Notes: generated from the sequence alone by a model not told the origin. Shown: positions 1 to 10,043, counted from the stretch's first letter. The stretch: DNA of 34,364 nt from Deltaproteobacteria bacterium (GCA_019310425.1 JAFDEI010000009.1:1-34364), one strand, 5' to 3'. Program-made: numbers and translations.

Positions 1-478
1 TGGTTCCGCGAACCTCTTCGAGGTTGATCATCGAGATGCCGCGGACCTGATTCAGTAGTTCGTGGAACTTCTCGATCTGGAGACCCAGCGAGTCTGCGAC
101 TTCGTCTTCGCTCGCCATGCGGCCGAGGCGCTGCTCCACCTCGCCGTAGGCGCGCTCGAGCTTGCGGCTCTTCTGGCGGACGCTGCGCGGGACCCAGTCG
201 AGTGATCGCAGCTGGTCGAGGATCGCACCCTTGATGCGGAATTCGGCGTAGGTCTTGAACTTGCAGTTCTTGTCGGGATCGTACTTCTCGATCGCATCCA
301 TCAGGCCGATCACACCGGTGTTGTGCAGATCGTCGAGGTCGATGTGGGACGGAAGCCGCACGGCGATCCGATTGACGATGTATCGAATTAACGGTGTGTG
401 CTCGAGCACGATCTGCTCTCTCAGCGGCGGCGGGATCTCCGAGCTCTTCTGCTTGGCGTCGCGAAGCAAGGCTTCCAT
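1..478 (-). CDS. fliA: RNA polymerase sigma factor, FliA/WhiG (sigma-28) family, 3' end outside the window
   Basis: This is the N-terminal 159 codons of a flagellar-type alternative sigma factor, which would direct RNA polymerase to late flagellar promoters. Region 1.2/2 features are visible: LIRYIVNRIAVRLP, then DLDDLHNTGVIGLMDAIEKY and FKTYAEFRIKGAILDQLRS, then WVPRSVRQKSRKLE. This order and wording are typical of FliA/WhiG rather than sigma-70. The ATG at 478 is preceded by a GGGAG ribosome binding site. A sigma-54-type promoter lies about 100 bases upstream (573-589), and an NtrC-type activator gene follows on the same strand. This suggests a flagellar hierarchy in which sigma-54 and its activator switch on the sigma-28 gene. 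The part carrying regions 3-4 runs out of the window, so FliA and WhiG cannot be told apart for certain. Confidence 0.88.
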   Translation of the reverse strand, partial: MEALLRDAKQKSSEIPPPLREQIVLEHTPLIRYIVNRIAVRLPSHIDLDDLHNTGVIGLMDAIEKYDPDKNCKFKTYAEFRIKGAILDQLRSLDWVPRSVRQKSRKLERAYGEVEQRLGRMASEDEVADSLGLQIEKFHELLNQVRGISMINLEEVRGT

Positions 479-909
479 CTACTCCCTCTTCTTTCCTGTG
501 CGGCGCCGTCTACCTTCTTCAGCCGTCCGGCTGCGGTTCGACCTGCGCTTGCGTGTCGATTGCTGGGAGAAGAAGCACGGGGCGTGCCAACTTCGGTCAG
601 CCGCTCGGGCAAGCTGACGAAATGCGGTCGTGCGACCGGCAGCTCGAGTGGTCGAAGCCCAGCGGACGCTTGGGAAATCAACCGTTTTCGGAAGTTTCCA
701 GAAAGAGTCGATCCGCAAGAAATTGCGGAAGCGCGCCGCCTCATCGGGATGCAGGTTGGATTCCCGATGCGCGGCTCTGCCGCAAAACCGACGGTATGCC
801 GACACCCGAGTTACGAAACCGTCAGTGATCCGTCTCGCAGCCGGGACAAGGCGGGATCCGGTCGGGCGGCGGGGTGGGATCCGGTCGGCTGGTGGAGCGG
901 ATGGGGCGC
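479..909. other. Intergenic region between the sigma factor and NtrC-type genes
   Basis: I find no convincing gene in this 431-base stretch; the overlapping open frames on both strands give low-complexity Arg/Ser-rich translations. It holds the sigma-54-like promoter at 573-589. It also holds a 13-base direct repeat, GGGATCCGGTCGG, at 853-865 and 876-888 (23 bases apart), just after the end of the NtrC-type gene. Confidence 0.6.
573..589 (-). promoter_or_regulatory. Sigma-54 (-24/-12) promoter for the sigma-28 gene
   Basis: Read on the minus strand the site is TGGCACGCCCCGTGCTT. It has the GG and GC dinucleotides exactly 10 bases apart that sigma-54 requires, and the TGGCAC half matches the consensus. 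Transcription would start near 562, leaving a leader of about 85 bases before the ATG at 478. Two sigma-54 activator genes lie directly upstream, which supports the call. Confidence 0.68.
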
Positions 910-2367
<1,458 letters not shown>

Positions 2368-2401
2368 TCAAGCGTCCCGATTCCAGGACCGATAAGGGAG
2401 C

Positions 2402-3811
2402 ATGGCTGCCCAGGCTCCGGTTGCACCTTCCCGTGAGATCCCGCGACACGATTCACCCGATGCGCCGTTCGTGCTGGTGGTCGACGACGAACCGCTGCTA
2501 CTGCGGTCGCTGCGTCGGATCCTCGAAGGAGGGGGCTATCGGACCGTGCTTGCGGAATCGACCGAGGCCGCTGAGCCGATGCTCTCCGAGCCGAAGCTCG
2601 GGGTCGTGCTGGCCGACATTCGGCTCGGGCGCAGCAGTGGCCTCGAGATCCTCGAGCATGTGAAGCGCGAGCGGCCCGAGGTCGAGGTCATCATGATGAC
2701 CGGGAATGCGAGCATCGAGAATGCGGTCGGTTGCATCCGCCGCGGTGCCTTCGACTATCTCGCGAAGCCGTTCGATGACGTGCATCGGATTCGCAATATC
2801 GTGGGCAAGGCACTCGAACGCAGAGAGCTCGTGCAGCGCAACCGCGAACTCGAGATGGAATTGCACCGCCGCAATGGCATGCCTGAGATGATCGGACACT
2901 CGAGTCGAATGCGTACGCTCGCGCGTACGATTCATTCGATGCGCCACAACGAGAGCCACGTGCTGATCGAGGGCGAGAGCGGCACCGGCAAGGAACTCGT
3001 CGCGCGCGGGATCCATGCTGCGAGCCCGCGTTCCTCGAAACAGTTCGTGCCGGTCGATTGCGGCGCACTCCCCGAGACCATCATCGAAAGCGAGTTGTTC
3101 GGGCACGAGAAGGGAGCCTTTACCGGGGCGGTCGGTTCGCCGGGCCTGTTCCGAATGGCCGACGGCGGCACGTTGTTCCTCGACGAGATCGGTGAGATTC
3201 CGCTCAATGTCCAGGCCAAGCTCCTGCGCGCACTCCAGAACAAGGAGGTCCGGCCGGTCGGCGCGTCGAATACCGTTCCGGTGGACATCCGAGTGATCTC
3301 GGCGACCCACCGCGACCTCGCCGATATGGTCTCGACCGGCGCGTTTCGCGCAGACCTCTACTATCGCCTCAACGTCGTCCGGGTCGACATTCCGCCGCTG
3401 CGGGACCGCAGCGAGGACATTCCGCTGTTGGTCCACCATTTTCTCGACAAACATCGGACCGCCAACTCGCGAGTCGAGGGCATCGAGGACGAAGCGCTGG
3501 AGGTGCTGGTCGAGTCGGAGTGGCCCGGCAATGTGCGCGAGCTCGAGAACGTGATCGAGTCCGCATTCGCACTCGCACCGGGCCCGCGGCTGCGGGTCGC
3601 TGATCTACCCCGGACGCGGCGTCTCGTAACTCGGCGCTCGGACCCAACGCTGGCGGGTATTCCCACTTCGCTCGAAGCCTACGAGTGCAGCGTGCTCGAG
3701 CGCGCGTTGCGCGAGAGCGGCGGTGACGCGAGCGCGGCCGCGAGTCTGCTCGGGATCGGCCGCAGCACCTTCTACCGCAAGCTCGCGAAGCACGGCCTGA
3801 CGCCCTCGTAA
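2402..3811 (+). CDS. Sigma-54-dependent response regulator, NtrC family, second copy
   Basis: This 469-residue activator has the full NtrC layout. The receiver domain covers about residues 22-140 with phospho-acceptor D72 (VLADIRLG) and KPF lysine. The AAA+ domain has Walker A GESGTGK (191-197), an intact GAFTGA loop (238-243), Walker B GGTLFLDE (255-262) and the [10 protein letters not shown] and [11 protein letters not shown] motifs. The Fis helix-turn-helix at the C-terminus reads [19 protein letters not shown]. The start codon has AAGGGAG very close to it, so translation may be weak. It is transcribed away from the first activator. The histidine kinase gene begins 94 bases downstream on the same strand and is the likely cognate kinase. 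The target promoters are not identifiable beyond the sigma-54 site at 573-589. Confidence 0.92.
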   Translation: MAAQAPVAPSREIPRHDSPDAPFVLVVDDEPLLLRSLRRILEGGGYRTVLAESTEAAEPMLSEPKLGVVLADIRLGRSSGLEILEHVKRERPEVEVIMMTGNASIENAVGCIRRGAFDYLAKPFDDVHRIRNIVGKALERRELVQRNRELEMELHRRNGMPEMIGHSSRMRTLARTIHSMRHNESHVLIEGESGTGKELVARGIHAASPRSSKQFVPVDCGALPETIIESELFGHEKGAFTGAVGSPGLFRMADGGTLFLDEIGEIPLNVQAKLLRALQNKEVRPVGASNTVPVDIRVISATHRDLADMVSTGAFRADLYYRLNVVRVDIPPLRDRSEDIPLLVHHFLDKHRTANSRVEGIEDEALEVLVESEWPGNVRELENVIESAFALAPGPRLRVADLPRTRRLVTRRSDPTLAGIPTSLEAYECSVLERALRESGGDASAAASLLGIGRSTFYRKLAKHGLTPS

Positions 3812-3881
3812 GAGGGGGGTGAAGCGCGGGAATCGATGAGGTAAATTCGCGTTCCCCCTCTGGAATTCGATTACTTGCGCG

Positions 3882-3896
3882 GCTGGCGTTGCCAGC
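3882..3896 (+). other. Short inverted repeat before the kinase gene
   Basis: GCTGGC-GTT-GCCAGC forms a six-base-pair stem with a three-base loop, ending nine bases before the kinase ATG. It lies where a ribosome would bind, so it could modulate translation. It is too short to claim more. Confidence 0.3.
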
Positions 3897-3905
3897 TGTC
3901 GCCGC

Positions 3906-5552
3906 ATGGGAGGCCGCGTGAAGCAGACGGATCGGTCTGTGCGGATCGTCGTGGCCCAGCCGAACACCCCCGTGGCCGGCGTCGACGTGAGAACGGCGTT
4001 GCGTCGCCTCGGTGCCGGCGTCGAGCTCGAAGTCGTGGGCGACGCCCAGACTTGCATTGATCTGTGCGCTGCGGGGGAGGTCGATCTCGTGGTGGTCGAC
4101 TACACGCTCGCGGTGCACTGCGAGCGCATTCTGAAGGAGCTGCGCAGTGCTGGTCCGCCGGTGGTGGTCGCGATCCGCGATGCCTCCGACGACGTCGCCC
4201 TCGACGTCTTCCGGCGCGGTGCGAGCGACTGTGTGGCGTTCGGGCGGGACGGCGAGGAGGTGCTGGCCGTCGTCGCGCTGGAACAGATCCGGCGATTTCG
4301 CACTGTGCGCGATCGGGGAGAGGCCGAGCGACGCATCCGCCACCTGGAGCAGTACAACGAAAGCATCATCCAGAACATGAACAGCGCGATGCTGGTCGTG
4401 GACATGGATGGCCGCATTACCTTCTGTAACCCGCCGGCAGGCAAGATCCTCGGAGAGGACCCCAAGGCGCTGCGCGGTCGTGCCGTCTGGGCCTGGTTCA
4501 GCAGCGACGAGGAAGAGGTCTCGCTGCTGGCTCGGACGCTCTCGTCCGGCGTCAGTTACAAGGGGGCGGAGCGGATCGTGATCCGCAGTGACGGCACACC
4601 CGTACCGGTCGGGATCTCGTGTTCGCCATTCTTCGATTCCGCGGGTGAGAAGATCGGCGCGGTCACGATCTTCCAGGATCTGACCGAGGTCAAACAACTC
4701 CAGAGCCAGGTGCTCCAGACGGAGAAGATGGCTTCGATCGGCCAGCTCGCGGCGGGAGTCGCACACGAGATCAACAACCCGATGGGATTCATTCACGCCA
4801 ATCTGTTCCAGATGGCCGAGTACCTGACGGACCTGCGGCAGGTCTGGGGGCGAGTCGACGACCTGCTCCAGGTCATCCCGAGCGGCGATCTCGAAACCAT
4901 CCGGGCGGCCGGAGAGGAGCTCAGCGAGCTGTCGCGCGAAGTCGATCTCGCCTACGTGGTCTCGGACTTCGGCAAGGCGATCCGCGAATCGCAGGAGGGC
5001 TCGGAACGGATCCGCCACATCGTTCAGGATCTACGCGACTTCTCGCACCACGACTCGAGCGAACACGTGCTCGCCGACGTGAACCAGTGCCTCGATTCGA
5101 CCGCGACCATCGTGTGGCCGATGATGAAACAGATCGTCGTACTCGAGAAGGACTACGAGGATCTCCAGACCGTCGCCTGCTACCCGATGCAGATCAAGCA
5201 GGTCTTCATGAACCTGCTCGTGAACGCCTACCAGTCGATCGAGGCCAAGGTTGGTGAGAGTGGCGAGACCGGGAAGGTCTGGCTGCGCACGCGCCAGCGC
5301 GACGATGGCGTGGTGATCGAGGTGACGGATACCGGAGTCGGAATCCCGGCGTCGCACATCGACCGGATCTTCGACCCGTTCTTCACCACCAAGAAGGTCG
5401 GCTCCGGTACCGGTCTCGGGCTCTCTACTTCGTTCAGCATCGTGAAGCGGCACGGCGGGAGTCTGACCGTCGACAGCAAGGAAGGTGAAGGCACCACCTT
5501 CCGTGTGTTCCTGCCGCTCGAGCGGGACGAGGCGGAGCTCGATGGAGACTGA
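3906..5552 (+). CDS. PAS-domain sensor histidine kinase with N-terminal receiver-like domain
   Basis: This soluble 548-residue kinase lacks obvious membrane segments, so it should sense a cytoplasmic signal. An N-terminal receiver-like domain (about 12-128) ends its third strand with LVVVDY, placing D65 at the phospho-acceptor position. A PAS domain follows (about 150-265), then the HisKA box with H287 in VAHEINNPMGF. The ATPase domain has the N box (FMNLLVNAYQS), the G1 box DTGVGIP and the G2 box GTGLGLS. An alternative start is the GTG at 3918, which has GGAGG four bases upstream. The last 11 bases overlap the next gene, a single-domain receiver, so kinase and receiver are translationally coupled. 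The NtrC-type regulator just upstream is a second likely partner. Confidence 0.9.
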   Translation: MGGRVKQTDRSVRIVVAQPNTPVAGVDVRTALRRLGAGVELEVVGDAQTCIDLCAAGEVDLVVVDYTLAVHCERILKELRSAGPPVVVAIRDASDDVALDVFRRGASDCVAFGRDGEEVLAVVALEQIRRFRTVRDRGEAERRIRHLEQYNESIIQNMNSAMLVVDMDGRITFCNPPAGKILGEDPKALRGRAVWAWFSSDEEEVSLLARTLSSGVSYKGAERIVIRSDGTPVPVGISCSPFFDSAGEKIGAVTIFQDLTEVKQLQSQVLQTEKMASIGQLAAGVAHEINNPMGFIHANLFQMAEYLTDLRQVWGRVDDLLQVIPSGDLETIRAAGEELSELSREVDLAYVVSDFGKAIRESQEGSERIRHIVQDLRDFSHHDSSEHVLADVNQCLDSTATIVWPMMKQIVVLEKDYEDLQTVACYPMQIKQVFMNLLVNAYQSIEAKVGESGETGKVWLRTRQRDDGVVIEVTDTGVGIPASHIDRIFDPFFTTKKVGSGTGLGLSTSFSIVKRHGGSLTVDSKEGEGTTFRVFLPLERDEAELDGD

Positions 5553-5952
5553 CCCCCGGCGTGAACAGCCGACTCTGCTGGTCGTCGACGACGAAGAGCG
5601 GATCTTGTCCGCTCTGCGGCGGACGCTGCGCCGCGAAGGCTACCAGGTCATCACGTCGGAGTCGGTGTACGAGGCGCTCGAGATCCTCGATACCCAACCC
5701 GTCGATCTGATTCTCTCCGACCAGAAAATGCCCGGAATGAGCGGGCTGCAGTTCCTCGAAGAGGCCGCGAAGCGTCGCCCTGACGCCGCGCGGATGCTGA
5801 TCACCGGCTGGACCGAGAAGATTCCGGCTGAGAAGCTCGAAGAACTCGGCATACGGGGGCTGATCACGAAGCCGTGGGATGATGCACGCCTGAAGGAGGT
5901 GCTGCGTCAGGCCTGCGACGCCGTCTGGCCGGTGGTGACCGCGCGCGCCTGA
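5542..5952 (+). CDS. Single-domain response regulator
   Basis: This is a 136-residue stand-alone receiver with no output domain. The acidic pocket is VVDDEE, the phospho-acceptor is D60 in LILSDQKMPGMSG, and the switch/lysine region reads LITGW then ITKPW. The KPW ending is common in receivers paired with PAS kinases in this kind of genome. The ATG at 5542 overlaps the 3' end of the histidine kinase gene by 11 bases, which fixes the start better than the longer open frame. It may act as a phosphate sink or as a relay between the kinase and the sigma-54 activators. It ends 16 bases from a convergent gene. Confidence 0.85.
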   Translation: METDPRREQPTLLVVDDEERILSALRRTLRREGYQVITSESVYEALEILDTQPVDLILSDQKMPGMSGLQFLEEAAKRRPDAARMLITGWTEKIPAEKLEELGIRGLITKPWDDARLKEVLRQACDAVWPVVTARA

Positions 5953-5968
5953 GCGGCGCCGGCCGGAT

Positions 5969-7228
5969 TCAGATCGAGAGTCGGCTCAGATATTCGAGGT
6001 CGGTCTTCTGGGTGTTCTTCGCGCCGATCGCGAGGATCCGAAACCGCTGCTGCCCGCCGCGCGTGTAGTAGACCCGCCCCTTGCCCGCGAAGCCCAGCTC
6101 GAAGATCGACAGCTGCGGCGGCAGGCCGCCGACCTTGCGTCGGATCGCGGTGTTGTCCGCGTCGTCCGACAGCCGCTTGATGGCTTCCTCGCTCTTCAAG
6201 CGGTTGGTCTCGTCACGCAGCGCGATCATGTCGCTGATCGCGCGGTCGTCGAACTCGAGGCTCTTGTAGAGGGTGCGCATGCGTTTCGCGAGTTGCTCCG
6301 TCGCGCGGCTTCGGCCGCTCGGAGCCGTTTTCGCAGCTCGTTTGAGTTGCGATTTCAGCGTGCCGATCGTCTCTTCGCGCTCTCCTAGTTCCGTGGCGGC
6401 TTCTTCGAGCAGATCCTCGAGCGCGCGCCGCTCCTCGTCGAGCTCGATCGAGCGTTCCGCGGTCGATCGCAATTTCTGCTCACGCTCGGCCAGCTCCAAG
6501 AGTTTGCGCTGGAGGCTGCCGCGCTCCTGTTGGAGTTCCTGGATCTCCTCGGTGTGCGCGCGTTCGGCCGGCTCGACTTGGAGCAGTCGCATCCGCACCT
6601 GTTCCAGCTCGCGCTCGATGTTGCCGGTGCGTTTCGCGGTCTCGTCGCGTGCGTCGATGGCACTCTGGATCAGCATCGCTTCGCGGCGCGCGACATTGCG
6701 ATTCTGCACGAACAGGCCGCTGATCAGGATTGCGCCGTAGCTGACGAGGATGCTGATCACGAGCAGCGAATTGATCGGGACCGCGACGAAGGTTTCCACG
6801 CTCGCGGGCAGCAGGCGCTGAGCCTCGCGAAACACCGCGATCGGGTCGAAGCTGGGCGGCGGCGGCACGATCTGGCCGCCGCTGTAGATGATCGAGCCGT
6901 TGGCCCCGATCACGATCGCCCGGACGCTGACGCCGCCGAGGCGGGTCCAGGCGGAGCCCCGGGTGATGTCGCTGACCTGAGACTGGATCTGTGGGGCGAT
7001 CGGCCCGTTGGCAGGGCTGACCCGGATGGCCGCGTTGGTGGCTTCTTTGAAGTGGCGCGACAGCAGGCTCTCGACCGCCAGCACGGTCACGACCGAGAAG
7101 GCGACGAAGCTGAAGATGGCGATGTAGATGATCCGGAAGGAGGCGAGGCGGTCGAATCCGCGGTCACTCGTCCGATCGGACGCGTTGTCCGCCGACGACT
7201 GGTCCTTCGCGGTGAGCGCTTCCGCCAT
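5969..7228 (-). CDS. Membrane-anchored coiled-coil protein with RelE/ParE-like C-terminal domain
   Basis: This 419-residue protein is unrecognised as a whole. There are two predicted membrane helices (about 33-56 and 153-174), with a roughly 95-residue extracytoplasmic loop that could be a small sensor domain. A long cytoplasmic coiled coil rich in Glu, Arg and Leu follows (about 180-300). The last 95 residues look like the RelE/ParE toxin fold: FDDRAISDMIAL helix, KVGGLPPQLSIFELGF, then GKGRVYYTRG and FRILAIGAKNTQKTDLEYL. That ending is close to HigB/Gp49-like toxins, but here it is tethered to a membrane coiled coil with no antitoxin gene next to it. It is divergent from a methyltransferase gene (66-base gap) and convergent with the receiver gene. 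The fold assignment is by eye. Confidence 0.72.
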   Translation of the reverse strand: MAEALTAKDQSSADNASDRTSDRGFDRLASFRIIYIAIFSFVAFSVVTVLAVESLLSRHFKEATNAAIRVSPANGPIAPQIQSQVSDITRGSAWTRLGGVSVRAIVIGANGSIIYSGGQIVPPPPSFDPIAVFREAQRLLPASVETFVAVPINSLLVISILVSYGAILISGLFVQNRNVARREAMLIQSAIDARDETAKRTGNIERELEQVRMRLLQVEPAERAHTEEIQELQQERGSLQRKLLELAEREQKLRSTAERSIELDEERRALEDLLEEAATELGEREETIGTLKSQLKRAAKTAPSGRSRATEQLAKRMRTLYKSLEFDDRAISDMIALRDETNRLKSEEAIKRLSDDADNTAIRRKVGGLPPQLSIFELGFAGKGRVYYTRGGQQRFRILAIGAKNTQKTDLEYLSRLSI

Positions 7229-7294
7229 TGGGGCTCAGGATACCGTAAACCAACGCTCCGGCCTCGGCGCAGGCCTGCTAAGGTCGTCCGCCGC

Positions 7295-8086
7295 ATGCGT
7301 GTAGTCGACCTCGACCGGGACATGCGCGACGTGATCCCCACGGGGACTACGCGCGACAGTGAGTACCTCTTCGAACGGATGACGCTCCGGACCATCGACC
7401 TCGCACGGCCGGGGCCGGGTCGGCGGGTGCTCGACCTCGCGAGCGGCTTCGGCCAGGACACCGTTGCGATGGCGGCCCGGGGTGCCTGGGCGGTGGGTGC
7501 CGAGCCGTCGTCGCGGATGACCGCGCTGGCCGCGATGCAGAGCGAGAAGGTCGACGGGCCGCTGCCGTGCTGGGTGCAGGGGTGGTCCGATTCGTTGCCG
7601 TTTGCGAGCGACAGCTTCGACGGAGTGATCTGCAAGGGGGCGATCGATCACTTCGACCGGCCCGCGACCGCGATCGCGGAGATGGCGCGCGTGACGAAGC
7701 CCGACGGACGGGTCGTGCTCGCGATCGCGAACTTCGACTCCCTGTCGTGCCGCGTCGCCCGCAGCAGCGACGATGTGCGCGAAGGCTGGCTCGGTCACGA
7801 GGTCCGCCGGGGGCGCCGTCATTACGATGTACCGAGTGATCATTTCACCCGTTACGAGGTCGACCTGATGCGCGAGCAGGTCGGCGAGCACGTGGAACTC
7901 GAGATCGTCGAGGGCATCTCGCTGGCCTGGGGGTTGCCGGCGTGGACGCGCTCGGTCGGCAAGCTGCCCGAGCCGGTCGCTCAGGCTGCGCTCGAGGGGC
8001 TCGACTGGTTGGCGCGGCGCCTGCCGTCGCTCTCCGACGTGGTGGTTCTCGCGGGTCGGCCGCGCTCCCGGAGTACTTCGGCGTAG
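7295..8086 (+). CDS. Class I SAM-dependent methyltransferase
   Basis: The 263-residue product has the Rossmann methyltransferase signatures: motif I VLDLASGFGQDT (about residues 46-57), an acidic residue after VGAEPSSRM, and a motif II/III stretch FDGVICKGAIDHF followed by MARVTKPDGRVVLAI. This is the Methyltransf_11 (UbiE-like) pattern. The substrate is not evident. The start is taken at ATG 7295 because the open frame upstream is the antisense of the coiled-coil gene. Its last 106 bases overlap the convergent glycosyltransferase gene. Both reading frames still look coding there, because both products end in plausible family sequence. Neighbouring genes on the opposite strand encode glycosyltransferases, so a role in surface glycan or natural-product modification is possible. 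Confidence 0.82.
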   Translation: MRVVDLDRDMRDVIPTGTTRDSEYLFERMTLRTIDLARPGPGRRVLDLASGFGQDTVAMAARGAWAVGAEPSSRMTALAAMQSEKVDGPLPCWVQGWSDSLPFASDSFDGVICKGAIDHFDRPATAIAEMARVTKPDGRVVLAIANFDSLSCRVARSSDDVREGWLGHEVRRGRRHYDVPSDHFTRYEVDLMREQVGEHVELEIVEGISLAWGLPAWTRSVGKLPEPVAQAALEGLDWLARRLPSLSDVVVLAGRPRSRSTSA

Positions 8087-9321
8087 ACGTCCGCGGTCGC
8101 TTTCGCGACCCTCGGCCAGGCGTAGGCGGCGTTCACGCGGTCGCGGCCCCGGGCTGCCAGTTTCGCGCGGAGTTCGTGGTCTTCGAGCAGCGTGCGGAGG
8201 CCGGCCGCGAGCGAATCCGGATCGTCGCGTTCGACCAGCAGCCCGCCACCGCCGACCTCCAGCACCTCGGGCAAGGCGCCGGAGCGGCAGGCCACCACCG
8301 GCGTGCCGCAGGCCATCGCCTCGACGGCGGGCAGTCCGAAGCCCTCGTAGCGCGACGGCACTGCGACCAGGGTGGCGCGTTGGTAGAGGCGGACGAGTGT
8401 GTCGATCGGAACGCGCCCGACGATGTCGAGGCGATCCGCGATGCCGAGGGCCTCCGCGCGCTTGCGCCCGACATTGTCGGGACCATCCTCGTCGACGAGA
8501 GTCAGCTTCACCTTCGCCGGCAGCTTGGCGAGCGCCTCGACGAGGGTCTTGATGCCCTTGTTCGGGTCGCCCGCGCGGCCCACGCAGAGGATTTCGTTCT
8601 CACTGCGCTGCACGCCCGGATCCGGGCGGAAGAGGTCGGTGTCGACGCCATTGGCGACCATGCTGATGCGTTCCGGCGCGATTCCGAAATCGCGTGTGAT
8701 CTGTTTCGCACTCACGCGGGAAGACGTGAACATCCGATCGAGGCGTCGCGCGACCGTCGACTGCATTCCGATCGGGTAGAAGGTCATCGTCCCCAGCGCG
8801 TCGCGCAGGCTCTCGTCACGGACGAAAGATGCGCGTCGATCCACGGTGAGGGGGTGGTGGACGGTGCTCACGATCGGCAGGCCGAGCGCGCGCAGACCGA
8901 GGATGCCCCAGCCGAGACATTGGATGTCGTGCACCAGGTCGTAGCGCGCGCCGGCGCGCAGCCGTGCGCTGATCTCGCGGAAGGCACGTACGCTGAACGC
9001 AAACGGTTCGGGGAGGAAGCCGAAGTAGCTACCCGCGAGTTCGTAGAAGTTGAGCGGCTCGAAGATCTTGAATGGATTCGGCTCGGGCAGCATCGCTTTG
9101 GCACGTCCCGCGAACCAGCGACCCCAGAATTGTTCGTTCGGGAGCTCGGTCAGCGACCGCGCGAAGGGCATCGGGTCGGGGTAGGGCGGGCCGACGATGA
9201 CGTCGACCGAGTGGCCGAGTTTGGCGAGCTCGCGCGCGAGGAACCACAGGTAGACCCCCTGTCCGCCGCAGCGCATGTTGCCGCGGTAGGCGACGAAACA
9301 GAGTCGCAACGGGCGGGTCAC
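7981..9321 (-). CDS. Glycosyltransferase family 4, paralogue 2 of the operon
   Basis: This 446-residue retaining glycosyltransferase has an N-terminal acceptor-side Rossmann fold beginning LRLCFVAYRGNM and CGGQGVYLWFLARELAKLGH. The C-terminal donor-binding half has ILCVGRAGDPNKGIKTL, the RYEGFGLPAVEAMACGTPVVA motif with the family EX7E glutamates, and a PRVAKATADVY tail. The start is set at GTG 9321 because it forms a GTGA overlap with the stop of the upstream methyltransferase gene; a longer open frame to 9420 would run through that gene. It is the last gene of a four-gene operon. It closely resembles the glycosyltransferase at 10012-11271, including the YRGNMxCGGQG start. The C-terminal 35 codons lie opposite the end of the methyltransferase gene at 7295-8086. 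Confidence 0.88.
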   Translation of the reverse strand: MTRPLRLCFVAYRGNMRCGGQGVYLWFLARELAKLGHSVDVIVGPPYPDPMPFARSLTELPNEQFWGRWFAGRAKAMLPEPNPFKIFEPLNFYELAGSYFGFLPEPFAFSVRAFREISARLRAGARYDLVHDIQCLGWGILGLRALGLPIVSTVHHPLTVDRRASFVRDESLRDALGTMTFYPIGMQSTVARRLDRMFTSSRVSAKQITRDFGIAPERISMVANGVDTDLFRPDPGVQRSENEILCVGRAGDPNKGIKTLVEALAKLPAKVKLTLVDEDGPDNVGRKRAEALGIADRLDIVGRVPIDTLVRLYQRATLVAVPSRYEGFGLPAVEAMACGTPVVACRSGALPEVLEVGGGGLLVERDDPDSLAAGLRTLLEDHELRAKLAARGRDRVNAAYAWPRVAKATADVYAEVLRERGRPARTTTSESDGRRRANQSSPSSAA

Positions 9322-10043
9322 GCTCCGGCGTCCGCGCGCCTCGGCCCCGGCTTTTCGGCGTAGAGGATGAGGCTCTTCGGGAAGCAGTAATTGAGGATGT
9401 TCTCGAGCGTGGTGGCCCACTTCGAGCCGGTCGCGCGGATCAGGAACAGACGATAGGCCCGCACCAGACGGCTTTCATCCGCGCGTGGCAGCTGCGCGAT
9501 CGAGCGGAGCACCCAGTAAGGCGTGTGGAGCGCGTGTGCGAAACCGACGCCGCGGGTGGCGAGGCCCGCGCGACCGAGACCCAGGGCCAGCTGGCGAGGA
9601 CGGAAGATCCGAATGTGCCCGCCGGGTGATTCGAAGTAATCGTCGCCGACGCGCAGGTAGAGCTGCTCACTGGTCGCGGTCGGGATCGTGATCGCGAGCA
9701 TGCCGCCGCGTCGCGTCACACGCGCGAGTTCGCGCGCGACCGCGGTGAAATCGTGCACGTGCTCCATGACCTCGGAACAGATCACCTTGTCGAAGGTCTC
9801 GTCGCGGAACGGCAGGTGGAAGGTGTTGCCCTGGGTCATGCCGCCGAGGTTGCCGAGTTCGCGGCCGCGGTTGCGCAGGCCCCCCGCGGCGGGTCGCATC
9901 GCGTCGAGGTCGAGGTCGAGCCCCACCACGCGGGCGCCTCGCTCGAGCGCGCCGAAGCAGTGCCGCCCCTCGCCGCAGCCCGCATCGAGCAGGATTTCGC
10001 CGGGCTGGACGTCAAGCCGCTCGAGATCGACCGTGAGTAGCAC
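9318..10043 (-). CDS. SAM-dependent methyltransferase of the glycosyltransferase operon
   Basis: This is a 241-residue Methyltransf_11 enzyme. Motif I reads LLDAGCGEGRH near residues 18-28, the acidic motif II residue follows RVVGLDLD, and a later stretch reads FDKVICSEVMEHV. The C-terminal third carries HIRIFRPRQLALGLGRAGL and may bind the acceptor. The start overlaps the end of the upstream glycosyltransferase gene by 32 bases, and the stop overlaps the next gene by four bases (GTGA), so the three genes are translated together. A methyltransferase sandwiched between two paralogous family 4 glycosyltransferases would fit O- or carboxyl-methylation of a polysaccharide or glycolipid; the acceptor is unknown. 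Confidence 0.85.
   Translation of the reverse strand: MLLTVDLERLDVQPGEILLDAGCGEGRHCFGALERGARVVGLDLDLDAMRPAAGGLRNRGRELGNLGGMTQGNTFHLPFRDETFDKVICSEVMEHVHDFTAVARELARVTRRGGMLAITIPTATSEQLYLRVGDDYFESPGGHIRIFRPRQLALGLGRAGLATRGVGFAHALHTPYWVLRSIAQLPRADESRLVRAYRLFLIRATGSKWATTLENILNYCFPKSLILYAEKPGPRRADAGA

Noticed and set aside
3369-5018. Long minus-strand open frame of about 550 codons opposite the kinase
   Set aside because: Shadow of the NtrC and kinase genes; Arg/Asp-rich sequence with no motifs.
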